A stretch of 37,615 bases of DNA, taken from positions 1-37,615 of the forward strand of contig CAMDBU010000048.1 in assembly GCA_945889495.1 (NCBI GenBank), in the 5' to 3' direction. The stretch's first letter is position 1; every line of letters starts with the position of its first letter. Origin of the DNA: Syntrophobacter sp. SbD2. Its GTDB lineage: Bacteria; Desulfobacterota; Binatia; UBA9968. The notes beneath the pieces are model-generated. The model saw only the letters and a program-made list of their open reading frames with translations. It searched no databases and had not been told where the DNA came from. This document shows, piece by piece, positions 8,209-16,397 of the stretch. The translations under genes and the position numbers were made by a program.

Positions 8209-9006
8209 TCAGGAGTTCGGCGATTCTCTGATCAATTGGCTGGTGAACTGGCGGGTAAACTCTACTAACTCTCCGGCAGCGAGATCGGAGATCACCCATA
8301 GCCGCATGCCGTCCAGTTGCCACTGGACGAGATTATAGCCATTAGCATTCGATTGACTCGGTGCGCGGTTGGCTTGGCCGGGGTTGGGCCAAACGAAAAG
8401 ATTGATGACATGCTTTCGACGCCCGAAGACGATAACCGGTACAGTGCGGCCATCGACAAAATCCAAGCGTCCACCTTGCAAGTCAAAACCCTGCGCGGAC
8501 AGATCGATGACCGGTGGGGCAAAGTTCAATTTGCCATGGAACCAAGGCTTGACGGTGTGACGATCCGCCGAGGCGACATCGAACGGTTGTTGACTCAAGG
8601 TCGAGCGGATATGGCTCGACAAAATCGCCTTGGCCAACTCCGTCTCGGCGTTCTTTCCCGCGAAGTACCAGAGCGCCGCTCCCGCCAGCAGCAGAACCAT
8701 CAATGCCGCGCCGCCGGCGGGCAGCCATCCTGAGAAAAAATTTCGTCTCTGCGCCTGGCTGGCGTATCCCATGGCTGGCGCCGGCGCGGTGGCCGACCTG
8801 ACTCGATCGACCAGCGCGGTTTTGGCGCCATAGTAATGGGCCTGCTGTTTGACCTTGGCGGACAACGCGGCCAGCGCCGCCACTTCGCGGGCGCAGTCGG
8901 CGCATTGGCGCAGATGTTTCTCCACCGCCAAGCTTTCGCTGACGCTCAGTTCGTTGTCGAGATATGCCGAAGCGAGCTCTCTCGATGGCTGGCAATCGTC
9001 GGTCAT
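8209..9006 (-). CDS. zinc-binding transmembrane anti-sigma factor
   Basis: A 265-residue single-pass membrane protein. The cytosolic N-terminus has the ZAS zinc motif H-x3-C-x2-C (H31, C35, C38) within SVSESLAVEKHLRQCADC, as in RsrA/RsiW/ChrR-type anti-sigma factors that bind and silence ECF sigma factors. A membrane span lies at about 96-116, followed by a 150-residue outer domain (VPVIVFGRRKHVINLFVWP, LVQWQLDGMRLWVISDL). ATG 9006 overlaps the sigma stop codon as ATGA and puts the zinc motif at the usual distance; an upstream in-frame codon at 9027 is less likely. The overlap implies coupled synthesis with the sigma factor. Confidence 0.9.
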   Translation of the reverse strand: MTDDCQPSRELASAYLDNELSVSESLAVEKHLRQCADCAREVAALAALSAKVKQQAHYYGAKTALVDRVRSATAPAPAMGYASQAQRRNFFSGWLPAGGAALMVLLLAGAALWYFAGKNAETELAKAILSSHIRSTLSQQPFDVASADRHTVKPWFHGKLNFAPPVIDLSAQGFDLQGGRLDFVDGRTVPVIVFGRRKHVINLFVWPNPGQANRAPSQSNANGYNLVQWQLDGMRLWVISDLAAGELVEFTRQFTSQLIRESPNS

Positions 9007-9557
9007 TTGATTTTCTGCTCCGCACACTGCAAGCGCTGCAGTAGCATTTTGCGCCCGCGGGCGATGCGCGACATCACCGTGCCGATGGGAACCCCGGCGA
9101 TCGCCGCGATCTGTTTGTAGGACATATCCTCTAATTCCCGCAGGATGATCGCCTCGCGAAATTCTTCTGGCAAGCTGGCGATCGCCGCGTTCAACCGCGC
9201 CGCGTCGTCGAGCCGCGTCAATAAGACTTCGGGATCGGTGGAATTTATTCCCGCGGCGCCGGAGCTATCTTCGACGCCGGCCGAATACTGGGCTTCGTCA
9301 AATTCACCGACGTTGCCGGTGGCATTTTTCGTCCGTAGCCAGCTGTAACAACGATTTCTGACGATGGTGAGCAGCCAGGCGCGGCAATCGCCGCCGCGAA
9401 AGCCTGCGAAAAAGCGAAAAGCGCGCAAATAGGCATCCTGGACGATGTCCTCGGCGTCGTGATCGTCGTGCACTAGCCAGCGGGCCAAATTATGGGCGGC
9501 GGAAAGATGCGGCAACGCCGCTTCCTGAAACCGTTTGTCCTTGTCGTCCTGATTCAC
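9003..9557 (-). CDS. ECF-family RNA polymerase sigma factor
   Basis: A 184-residue sigma factor with only regions 2 and 4. Region 2 is HNLARWLVHDDHDAEDIVQD...FRGGDCRAWLLTIVRNRCYSWLR. Region 4 is LPEEFREAIILRELEDMSYKQIAAIAG followed by the recognition helix VPIGTVMSRIARGR. The start is GTG 9557. It is cotranscribed with the overlapping anti-sigma gene and faces the metallophosphoesterase/cupredoxin pair. The two divergent promoter elements match each other, so it probably activates its own operon and the facing one. Confidence 0.95.
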   Translation of the reverse strand: MNQDDKDKRFQEAALPHLSAAHNLARWLVHDDHDAEDIVQDAYLRAFRFFAGFRGGDCRAWLLTIVRNRCYSWLRTKNATGNVGEFDEAQYSAGVEDSSGAAGINSTDPEVLLTRLDDAARLNAAIASLPEEFREAIILRELEDMSYKQIAAIAGVPIGTVMSRIARGRKMLLQRLQCAEQKIK

Positions 9558-9585
9558 GGCGCCTCGAAGACTAACCCATTGTATT

Positions 9586-9613
9586 AAGACCCGGCAACAG
9601 CCGAGTTTATTCC
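9586..9613 (-). promoter_or_regulatory. predicted ECF promoter of the sigma/anti-sigma operon
   Basis: On the minus strand, GGAATAAAC (9605-9613), 14 bases, then GTCTT (9586-9590). It lies about 29 bp before the sigma GTG start. Both boxes and the spacer length are identical in the facing promoter at 9699-9726. Confidence 0.75.
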
Positions 9614-9698
9614 CATCGCTTCGGCGATACTCTTATCGCGCTTCGACCCAGTTCGATAGCCGGTGCAATCGACGAACAAAAACTTCTCACCGCTTTCA

Positions 9699-9726
9699 GG
9701 AATAAACTTTGGCGCTCAGGAGTCTT
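9699..9726 (+). promoter_or_regulatory. predicted ECF promoter of the metallophosphoesterase operon
   Basis: GGAATAAAC (9699-9707), 14 bases, then GTCTT (9722-9726). It is 40 bp upstream of the ATG at 9767. The spacer differs from that of the opposite promoter, so the match is not a simple duplication. Confidence 0.75.
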
Positions 9727-9766
9727 GCAGGCATTAACGCGGCTTATTCCAGAGGAGATTGTAGTT

Positions 9767-10657
9767 ATGACCATGATCGATCGACGGGATTTTTTGAAAC
9801 TGGCCGGGCTGGCTGGGGTGACATTTGTCGCGGGGACCGGTTGCGCGGCGACCGGCATGGGTTCGTCATCGGATGAATTTCACTTTGTCCAGTTGTCCGA
9901 CACCCATTGGGGCTTTACTGGTGACGCGGCCAATCCCGATGCCGCGGGCACGTTGCAAAAGGCGGTGGCGGCGGTCAACAGCCTCGTCGAACAGCCGGAC
10001 TTCGTAGTCTTCACCGGCGACCTGACCCATAACACCGACGACCCAAAAGAGCGGCGCCGCCGGCTGGCGCAGTTCAAAGAGATCGTCAGCCAACTCAAAG
10101 TCAAAAATGTGCGCTTCATGCCCGGCGAGCATGACGGTTCGCTCGACAAGAGCGCGGCCTACCAGGAACTGTTTGGCGCGACCCATTACACCTTCAACCA
10201 CAAGGGGGTTCACTTCATCGCCCTCGACAATGTCTCAGACCCAAGGGGGCGGCTCGGGGAGGAGCAGCTTCAATGGTTGCAAGCGGATGTGAAGCAACAA
10301 AAAACCGACACGCAGATTATCGTGCTGACCCATCGCCCGTTATTCGATCTCTATCCGCAGTGGGATTGGGCCACTGGCGATGGCAAGCAGGCGGTGGATA
10401 TTCTTTTGCAACATCCCAAGGTGTCGGTGTTCTACGGGCACATTCATCAGGAACATCATTTCAAGACCGGCCATATCGACCATCACGCGTCGAAGTCGTT
10501 GATCTTCGCCCTGCCCGCGCCGGGTTCGGTGCCGAAACGGGCCGCGATCAATTGGAATCCCGCCATGCCCTACGACGGCCTTGGGTTTCGCGAAGTCGAA
10601 TTCGACAAGAGCTACGCCAATATTGAAATCAAAGAATACCCGGTCAAGCGAGGTTGA
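9767..10657 (+). CDS. Tat-exported calcineurin-like metallophosphoesterase
   Basis: A 296-residue protein. The N-terminus carries a twin-arginine signal, DRRDFLKLAGLAGVTFVAG. The five blocks of the calcineurin-like metal centre follow in order: LSDTHWGF (D-x-H), FTGDLTHN (GD), PGEHDG (in place of GNHD, so one metal ligand Asn is Glu), LTHRPLF, and YGHIHQEH (GH-x-H). It should act outside the inner membrane on a phosphoester that the sequence does not reveal. The start at 9767 is chosen for AGAGGAG 9 bp upstream and because it places the twin arginine near the N-terminus. The stop overlaps the cupredoxin start. Confidence 0.9.
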   Translation: MTMIDRRDFLKLAGLAGVTFVAGTGCAATGMGSSSDEFHFVQLSDTHWGFTGDAANPDAAGTLQKAVAAVNSLVEQPDFVVFTGDLTHNTDDPKERRRRLAQFKEIVSQLKVKNVRFMPGEHDGSLDKSAAYQELFGATHYTFNHKGVHFIALDNVSDPRGRLGEEQLQWLQADVKQQKTDTQIIVLTHRPLFDLYPQWDWATGDGKQAVDILLQHPKVSVFYGHIHQEHHFKTGHIDHHASKSLIFALPAPGSVPKRAAINWNPAMPYDGLGFREVEFDKSYANIEIKEYPVKRG

Positions 10658-11034
10658 TGATGCTGCGGATGATTTTAGCCTACTGCGTGACCACGGCGGT
10701 GCTCGCCATCTTTGTCTACATGGGACTGACCGAGTATAGCCTGCGCGCCGCCGAGTCGGGCGAGCGGGTGATCAAAATCACCGCCCATAAGTTTGACTAC
10801 ACGCCCAATGAGATCCGTTTGAAGAAAGACGAGACGGTGGTTTTGGAATTCACCTCCAGCGACGTCGACCATGGCTTCAACGTGCCTGAACTTGGGTTGC
10901 GCGCTGACGTTTTACCCGGCAAGACAACGCGGATACGTTTTACCGCACTCAAAGCGGGCAAGTTTGAAGTTCATTGCGACAATTTCTGCGGTGTGAACCA
11001 TGAGGAGATGGGCGGCATGGTGGTCGTGGAATAG
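10657..11034 (+). CDS. membrane-anchored cupredoxin with CuA-like site
   Basis: A 125-residue protein with one N-terminal membrane anchor or uncleaved signal (about 5-25) and a cupredoxin fold related to cytochrome oxidase subunit II. All CuA-type ligands are visible: H72 in VDHGF, then C107-x3-C111-x3-H115-x2-M118 in CDNFCGVNHEEM. The backbone-ligand position between the cysteines is Asn instead of the Glu of COX2. No oxidase subunit I or haem genes are adjacent, so it is probably a free electron carrier or copper-binding protein. ATG 10657 overlaps the previous stop (TGATG); ATG 10660 is equally possible. It is coexpressed with the phosphoesterase. Confidence 0.85.
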   Translation: MMLRMILAYCVTTAVLAIFVYMGLTEYSLRAAESGERVIKITAHKFDYTPNEIRLKKDETVVLEFTSSDVDHGFNVPELGLRADVLPGKTTRIRFTALKAGKFEVHCDNFCGVNHEEMGGMVVVE

Positions 11035-11098
11035 CCGTTAGCCGATGCTCAACCCGCCAATTCGCCGGCCGATAATCCAAGGGTGAAGAGGTTGGCGG

Positions 11099-12352
11099 TT
11101 AGTTGTCTTTCCCGAAACTACGCAGTCTCGGCATGCCGACCCAATAACCCAACGTCAGTAATGTGCCGACGGCGCAGCCGAACAGCAGTGATCCGGGCGC
11201 GCCGATGAGCGCGGCCATGAAGCCGACTTCAGTGGCGCCGACGCTGTTGGCGCCCTGGGAGAACATGTGAAACACCGCGAAGGCGCGGCCGCGCACCGCT
11301 TGCGGCGTGAGCAGGTGAAAGGAAGTCTGGCGCATCACCGCTTGCAACGAATTCGCTAATCCCATGGCGCCGAGAAAAAGCAGCGACAGCCAGAAGTTCG
11401 TCGATAAAGCGAAGACGCCGAGCGCCAGGGCGTATCCGAGAAAAGACCAGAGCGCGAGCATGCCTTTGCTTTTGACATCGCTGGTGACCAGCAGGGTAAG
11501 CGTGCCGATGATCCCGCCCACCGCAGGCGCCGAGGATAACATGCCGAAGCCGGCCGGGCCGACGAACAAAATATCCTTGGCGAACACCGGCAGGAGCGGC
11601 CGGTAGTAGCCGACACCGACGATGACGAAGTCGAGCAGCACCATGGCCAACACCACCGGCTCGGAGAAAAGAAACTTCACGCCGCCGAGCAGGCTTTTCA
11701 ATTCGAGTTTTTCCCGCGTCGGATCGGCGCTGGCGGGGATTACCAATGCCAGGATGGCGAAGACCGCGGGTAGATAGAAAAGCGCATTGAATAGATAGGC
11801 GTTGCCGGTGCTCATCCAGGCGAGACTGAGTCCGCCGAGCATGGGGCCGATGAAGTGCGAACCTTGCGAAATGGCGGAATTGAGCGACACGGCGTTGGTC
11901 AGGTGGCTGCGCGGCACCAGGTAGGAGATCAACGACATGCGCGTCGGATTGAGTACAATGTTGAGCGCCGAGGTGATCGCCGTGGCGGTTTGGATATGCC
12001 AGACCTGAATCAGGCCGGTGAGCGTGAGCAGGCCGAGGATCGCCGCGACTAGTAGATTGCCCACGGTGGTCAGTAGAATCAATTTTTTGCGGTCGACAAA
12101 GTCGGCCAAAGTGCCGCCGAACAGTCCCAAGGCGAAGATCGGCACGCCTTGAGCGACGCCGGTGAGGCCCAACTGAAACGCCGAGCCGGAAATCTCGTAG
12201 ACCTGGTAAAAATTCTGCGTCTGGCGCATCTGCTGCGCCGTGGTGGCGCACAGCGAAAGCAAAAATAGCCAGCGGTAATCGGGGATGCTGAGCGACGCCC
12301 AGGGCGATAGCCGCGGCGCCGGTTCGTTGGATGGTGTCGATGGGTCAGACAT
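11099..12352 (-). CDS. MFS transporter (MFS_3 / EntS-like)
   Basis: A 417-residue integral membrane protein with about 12 hydrophobic spans. It has the loop 2-3 signature GLFGGTLADFVDRKKLILLT, the MFS motif A equivalent. The pattern FQLGLTGVAQGVPIFALGLFGG and the later LVPRSHLTNAVSLNSAISQGSHFIGPMLGG are typical of the MFS_3 (enterobactin-exporter-like) drug/siderophore exporter group. The substrate cannot be told. It lies 23 bp downstream of larC on the same strand and may be cotranscribed. Its stop codon faces the cupredoxin gene with a 64-bp convergent gap and no clear terminator. Confidence 0.88.
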   Translation of the reverse strand: MSDPSTPSNEPAPRLSPWASLSIPDYRWLFLLSLCATTAQQMRQTQNFYQVYEISGSAFQLGLTGVAQGVPIFALGLFGGTLADFVDRKKLILLTTVGNLLVAAILGLLTLTGLIQVWHIQTATAITSALNIVLNPTRMSLISYLVPRSHLTNAVSLNSAISQGSHFIGPMLGGLSLAWMSTGNAYLFNALFYLPAVFAILALVIPASADPTREKLELKSLLGGVKFLFSEPVVLAMVLLDFVIVGVGYYRPLLPVFAKDILFVGPAGFGMLSSAPAVGGIIGTLTLLVTSDVKSKGMLALWSFLGYALALGVFALSTNFWLSLLFLGAMGLANSLQAVMRQTSFHLLTPQAVRGRAFAVFHMFSQGANSVGATEVGFMAALIGAPGSLLFGCAVGTLLTLGYWVGMPRLRSFGKDN

Positions 12353-12375
12353 GATGTCGGCTCAAGCGGTCGCCG

Positions 12376-13536
12376 CTACTTGAGCTGTCTGATCACTTCG
12401 TCGTGAATGGCTTTGAGCGTGGTGCGCTTGGCGAGCGCGAGGCGCTTCAAATCGTCGTATTCCGGCGTGGCGCGCTGGCGGCCGTCCGGCTGGATGACGC
12501 TTTTCACCGTTACTTCGCCATAGCGGGTTTTAACTTTTCTCGATGTTCTACTTAATAGGATGCGACCCACCGGATAGTAGCGCACGCCGATGGTGCTGGT
12601 CTCCTGCAAAATCACCGCGGCTAGAGCGTCGCGCTGGGCGATGTCGCAAATCACCGTGAGCAAGGTCGCCGGGCGATTTTTTTTCATCTGCACCGGCGCG
12701 AGAAAGACATCGCGGGCGCCGGCGGCGAACAAGCGCTCCATGACATAATCGAAATGCTGTGGGTTCATATCGTCGATGTTGGTTTCCATGACCAGCATCT
12801 CTTGATGTTGCAAGTTGGCGGCGCTGTCGCCGACGGACAAGCGAAAAAGATTGGGGCGGGTGGGAAACTCTTTTTGTCCGGTGCCGTAGCCGATCTTGTC
12901 GATCGTCATGCTCGGTTGATCGCCGAAGCCTCGCCCCAAGGTTTTTACGATCGCCGCGCCGGTGGGCGTGACGGTTTCGCTCTCAATATTGACGCCGAAG
13001 CTCGGCAACCCTTTCAATATCTCCAGCGTCGCCGGCCCAGGAACGGGCAACGGCCCATGCTGGGAGCGGGTGACGCCGTGGCCCAACGGAATTCTGGAAA
13101 AATGTAGTTGGTCGATCCCCAATGCCTCGACGCCGACCGCCGCGGCGACGATGTCGACGATGGAATCGGTGGCGCCGACCTCGTGAAAATGGACGTTGTC
13201 GACGGCGACGCCATGGATCTTCGCTTCGGCTTGGGCGAGCTGGCTGAAGATTTCGACGCTGGTGTCTTTTACCGAAGTACTTAGCTTGCTGCGTTGAAGC
13301 AAGTTGCGGATCTGTTGCCAGGAGCGTGGCGCTTCCTGGCGTGGGCAGATGACTTGAAACTGCGTGGCGCGAACCGCATGGACTTCCTTCTTCGCTGTCT
13401 TAATTTCGAACTTCAACGTCGGAATCTTTTTCAGCTCCGCCTTGAGCTGTCCGAGCGGCAGGCCAAGATCGAGCAGTGCGGCGACAAACATGTCGCCGCT
13501 GATACCGCCGATGAGTTCTCCGTAGGCTAATCGCAT
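12376..13536 (-). CDS. larC: nickel-insertion protein LarC (nickel-pincer cofactor chelatase)
   Basis: LarC uses CTP to insert nickel into pyridinium-bisthiocarboxylate mononucleotide, the last step of nickel-pincer cofactor synthesis for LarA-type racemases. The 386-residue product matches the DUF111 family: GGISGDMFVAALLDLGL at the N-terminus, VHFHEVGATDSIVDIVAAAVG near residue 120, a TPTGAAIVKTL segment, then METNIDDMNPQHFDYVMERLFAAGA. It is one uninterrupted frame, unlike the larC1/larC2 split of some lactobacilli. LarA, LarB and LarE genes are not in the window. Confidence 0.93.
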   Translation of the reverse strand: MRLAYGELIGGISGDMFVAALLDLGLPLGQLKAELKKIPTLKFEIKTAKKEVHAVRATQFQVICPRQEAPRSWQQIRNLLQRSKLSTSVKDTSVEIFSQLAQAEAKIHGVAVDNVHFHEVGATDSIVDIVAAAVGVEALGIDQLHFSRIPLGHGVTRSQHGPLPVPGPATLEILKGLPSFGVNIESETVTPTGAAIVKTLGRGFGDQPSMTIDKIGYGTGQKEFPTRPNLFRLSVGDSAANLQHQEMLVMETNIDDMNPQHFDYVMERLFAAGARDVFLAPVQMKKNRPATLLTVICDIAQRDALAAVILQETSTIGVRYYPVGRILLSRTSRKVKTRYGEVTVKSVIQPDGRQRATPEYDDLKRLALAKRTTLKAIHDEVIRQLK

Positions 13537-13537
13537 G

Positions 13538-13610
13538 TCGTGCTCGTGGTTCGTGCTCGTGGCTCGTGCTCGGTTTCCGGACGAACACGATCACGAGTCA
13601 CGAACACGAT
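13538..13610. repeat. GTGCTCGTG-type inverted repeat, copy 1
   Basis: The gap between larC and the hydrolase gene is almost wholly filled by an imperfect inverted repeat. Tandem CGTGCTCGTGG units (13538-13571) face CGAACACGATCACGAGTCACGAACACGA (13582-13609). A related element lies at 29029-29112 between nuoK and nuoL. Confidence 0.7.
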
Positions 13611-13612
13611 CC

Positions 13613-14824
13613 TTACCAATCCCGGCGCGTTTCCTTGCCGCTGGTGTCGATGCGGATAATCTCCGACTTGAACGGTTTGCCGAGCAAGGTGTCGATCAGC
13701 CAGTTGATCACCAGCGGGCGGGCTTTGGGATTTCTGATCGAGTGGCGCTCGCCTTCGAAGACGTAGAGCAGTTTCGGCGCCGGCGCTTCGCCCATTAACT
13801 TGTAAACGAACTTCATGTCACAGTGCTCGTCGTCCTCGCCGGCGACCACCATGTAGGGGCAAGTGATTTTCGCCGTGACCCCTTCCAGCGACAAGGTTTT
13901 GCAAAATTCGTCAAAAGCCGCTTCATCGTCGTAGCCGGCCATGTACATGTAGTTCAACTTAAACGTCGGCGACGACATGTTGAAGATCGCGAACTGGCCG
14001 GGCTCCATGCAGACGCCGCTGACGGCGCAGGCTTTGAAGCGCTTCTCCGCCGCCACCACGCGGGGCGCCCAGTAGGAGCCCATGCTGGAAGCCATGACGC
14101 CTAAACGGTCGGCGTCGATCTCGGGCCGGGTGACCAAATAGTCGGCGACTAGCTTGCCGACATCTTCGACGTTCGACGCGGTGCACTTGATGCCGCCTTC
14201 TCTGGTCTCGCCATGGCCGGGGCAGTCGACGGATAAAAGCGCGAAACCGCGCTCGATGAACGGATCGCCGCTCGCCGGGTGATCTTCTTTGACGCCGTCC
14301 ATGCCGGGGATGTACATGACGCAGGGAACCTTTTCGCCGGCCTTGCGGCCGGGCGGCAGGTGCAGGAGCGCTTGGACTTTCTTGCCGTCGTAGAGTAGCT
14401 CGACGCGCTCAATCGGCCGTCCCGCGTATGCGATAAACTTGTCGTAGCAAGCGCGCTTGCGTTCCTGCCAATGGATGCGCTCGCGGTTGGCGTCTTCGTA
14501 GACCGCCCACATGGCGTTGGTGTAGAAACAGGACGCGATGTAGTAGTGGTCGCGCGCTTCGGTCGATTTGCCCGCGGCTTCCGCCAGCCGCCCTTGCTCC
14601 TCACGGCGCGCCGCCGCCTGGGAAAACTCGCGTGGGATGTCGACGAACTTTTTGATCCGGCTGCACAGCTCGGTCAAATCTTTTTCCACCGTCGGGCCGC
14701 AGTTGCGAATGATCTTGCCGGTGCGCCCCTGGTCCCAATCGATGCCGCGGCTTTGAATCACCTGGTCCAAGATCCAGCGCTGCTCGCGCCAGCGTTTCAT
14801 TTTTCGTTCGGTTTCGATGCGCAT
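13613..14824 (-). CDS. alpha/beta hydrolase, FrsA / dihydroxypseudooxynicotine hydrolase-like
   Basis: A 403-residue serine hydrolase with a helical N-terminal cap domain (about 1-135). The alpha/beta core includes VPCVMYIPGMDGVKEDH (oxyanion side), LLSVDCPGHGE, the nucleophile elbow ASSMG with S247, the acid in VVAGEDDEHCD and the histidine in FEGERHSI. This layout fits the C-C bond hydrolase / FrsA-like group that includes 2,6-dihydroxypseudooxynicotine hydrolase. The real substrate is unknown. It sits between the two repeat families and upstream of larC, with no overlap to suggest a common pathway. Confidence 0.82.
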   Translation of the reverse strand: MRIETERKMKRWREQRWILDQVIQSRGIDWDQGRTGKIIRNCGPTVEKDLTELCSRIKKFVDIPREFSQAAARREEQGRLAEAAGKSTEARDHYYIASCFYTNAMWAVYEDANRERIHWQERKRACYDKFIAYAGRPIERVELLYDGKKVQALLHLPPGRKAGEKVPCVMYIPGMDGVKEDHPASGDPFIERGFALLSVDCPGHGETREGGIKCTASNVEDVGKLVADYLVTRPEIDADRLGVMASSMGSYWAPRVVAAEKRFKACAVSGVCMEPGQFAIFNMSSPTFKLNYMYMAGYDDEAAFDEFCKTLSLEGVTAKITCPYMVVAGEDDEHCDMKFVYKLMGEAPAPKLLYVFEGERHSIRNPKARPLVINWLIDTLLGKPFKSEIIRIDTSGKETRRDW

Positions 14825-14850
14825 GGTTCAACCTAATCTTTTCGGAATTT

Positions 14851-14960
14851 CTCTCGCAAAGGCGCAAAGACGCCAAGGTCGGGAAATGATATTAGAAACA
14901 GTCTGCGAATAATTTTACTTTTCTTCTCCGAACTTTGCGTGCTTTGCGTCTTTGCGAGAG
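14851..14960. repeat. dispersed inverted repeat, copy 2 (CGCAAAGGCGC type)
   Basis: Arms at 14851-14881 (CTCTCGCAAAGGCGCAAAGA...) and 14925-14960 are imperfect inverses. The core and the inner GGTCGG / TCTCCGAA element are shared with the repeat at 465-561. It begins about 18 bp beyond the stop codon of the substrate-binding protein gene, the same position relative to a gene as copy 1. Confidence 0.75.
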
Positions 14961-14978
14961 CCAATTCTTTATTCTCTC

Positions 14979-15998
14979 TCATTTGGCCCGGACGAAGCGG
15001 TCGTCGACGAATTTGCGCAAATCCATATTCTTCAGCTGCGGCGTGGTTTCCAACAGGCTGTCGCGCACGGCTTCGAGACCCTTTATTCCCGGATAAGGCG
15101 GGTTGGAGATCGCCGCTTCGTATTCTTTGTAGCCACCTTCGAGGATGCGGTCGTCGGCGCGCAGGTATTTTCTCAAGATTCGCAGCGCGGCGCGGCTGTC
15201 TTCCTTATACACTTTGGCGCCGTCGGTGAGCGACGCCATGTAGGCGCGGACGATCTCGGGTTGGCTTTGCACGAAGGAGCGTTTGGCGGCGATGCCGGAG
15301 AAAGTAAATTCGCGGCCGAGATCGGGAATGTGCAATAGCGGCTTGTAGCCGAGATCGCGCGCCGCCGTGGATGTCGGCGGCGACAGAACGCCTGCCTGCA
15401 CCGCGCCGGCGCGCATGGCGGCGAGGATTTCGGGAATGCCGCCGAGTGCGACCATGGTCACATCTTTAGGACTGACGCCAAACTGTTCCAGCGCCGCGCG
15501 CACGGCGAGATCGCTGGCCGAGCCGATGCGCGTGATGCCGATCTTTTTGCCTTTGAGTTCAGTTCCCTTGTTGATGCTGGAATCGGCGAGCAAAGTAAAA
15601 ACCATCTGATGCGTCGTCGTTCCGACCCAGACAAAATCCGCGCCCTGCGACCAAGCCGTCAACATCGGCGCCGGCGACAAATGACCGAATTGAATCTCAC
15701 CAGCCAAGATCGCCTGCACCGCCGTCGACCCGCCGCGAATGTAGATCAAATTCGAATCCAAGCCATGTTTTCTAAAATGACCGTCTTCGTGCGTCAGCCA
15801 AAGCGTGCCGATGCCGGCGGAGAGCGCGCTGTAGGCGGTGCGGATGGGAGTTGGTTTCGACTGAGCGTCAACCTCGGCGCCAATGAGCGAAAGCTTCAAC
15901 AGGCAAATTACAAAACTAAACCCGCGAAGGGGTGAGAGATGCAGCGGCGAGAAATGTTTTCTTGGATTCATTTTGGGCAAGGCGCCGGCTGTCTTCAT
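14979..15998 (-). CDS. ABC-type substrate-binding protein (NMT1/THI5-like)
   Basis: A 339-residue exported binding protein. The N-terminal hydrophobic stretch FSFVICLLKLSLIGAEVDAQ is a signal peptide with cleavage near VDAQ. The first part is long and basic, so a start at ATG 15971 rather than 15998 is possible; neither has a clear ribosome site. The mature part shows the family order: YSALSAGIGTLWLTHEDGHFRKHGL, VQAILAGEIQFGHLSPAP, ELKGKKIGITRIGSASD, and a GGIPEILAAMRAGAVQAGVLSPP segment. No permease or ATPase is adjacent. It is the second orphan of this type in the window, and the ligand is unknown. Confidence 0.85.
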   Translation of the reverse strand: MKTAGALPKMNPRKHFSPLHLSPLRGFSFVICLLKLSLIGAEVDAQSKPTPIRTAYSALSAGIGTLWLTHEDGHFRKHGLDSNLIYIRGGSTAVQAILAGEIQFGHLSPAPMLTAWSQGADFVWVGTTTHQMVFTLLADSSINKGTELKGKKIGITRIGSASDLAVRAALEQFGVSPKDVTMVALGGIPEILAAMRAGAVQAGVLSPPTSTAARDLGYKPLLHIPDLGREFTFSGIAAKRSFVQSQPEIVRAYMASLTDGAKVYKEDSRAALRILRKYLRADDRILEGGYKEYEAAISNPPYPGIKGLEAVRDSLLETTPQLKNMDLRKFVDDRFVRAK

Positions 15999-16397
15999 GC
16001 CGTGCCGTAAACGTGCTCGACTGTAGACAATATGATAAGGCTTGGCAACTACGAATGCCTCTGCTTGTCAGGTCACTGCTGATTCCAGTAGAGTAACAGT
16101 AATGTTAGCTACGATTCCGTGCCTTGTGAGGAAACGGCGGCTCATGGAAACTAGCCGCGGTGGAAAGTATCCGTCAATCTATTTTGCCCACCTCAGAAAC
16201 CAAACGCCGTATGGCCAACTGCCGCGATGTTCTTGTCGGCAAGCTGCCGCGGTCGACCGACTAGGTCGCACGCATCATGCTAGCGCCGAGTTACAAATTC
16301 ATAGACGACCTCTCGGCGGCAACCGAAGCGTTTCCACCGATGAACTAGTCAAATACCGATTTAGGCGGACTGATGAATTGCACTGAGGAGATCATCT
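15999..16397. other. 399-bp gap, left edge of the accessory region
   Basis: No convincing gene, RNA or repeat is seen. Open stretches are interrupted and lack ribosome sites. At the right end GAGGAG (16384-16389) is the ribosome site of the next gene. Base composition becomes more AT-rich than in the preceding genes, which marks the start of the island. Confidence 0.4.

Noticed and set aside
11035-11098. Bidirectional terminator between the cupredoxin and MFS genes
   Set aside because: Only a 7-bp CCGCCAA/TTGGCGG pairing with a long loop and no T-run.
13538-13610. Possible CRISPR-like array from the GTGCTCGTG units
   Set aside because: Units are contiguous and partly inverted, with no regular spacers; it is an inverted repeat.
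16042-16386. 114-codon plus-strand frame before the hypothetical gene
   Set aside because: Composition is not protein-like, no start signal, and other frames in the same stretch look equally (un)convincing.
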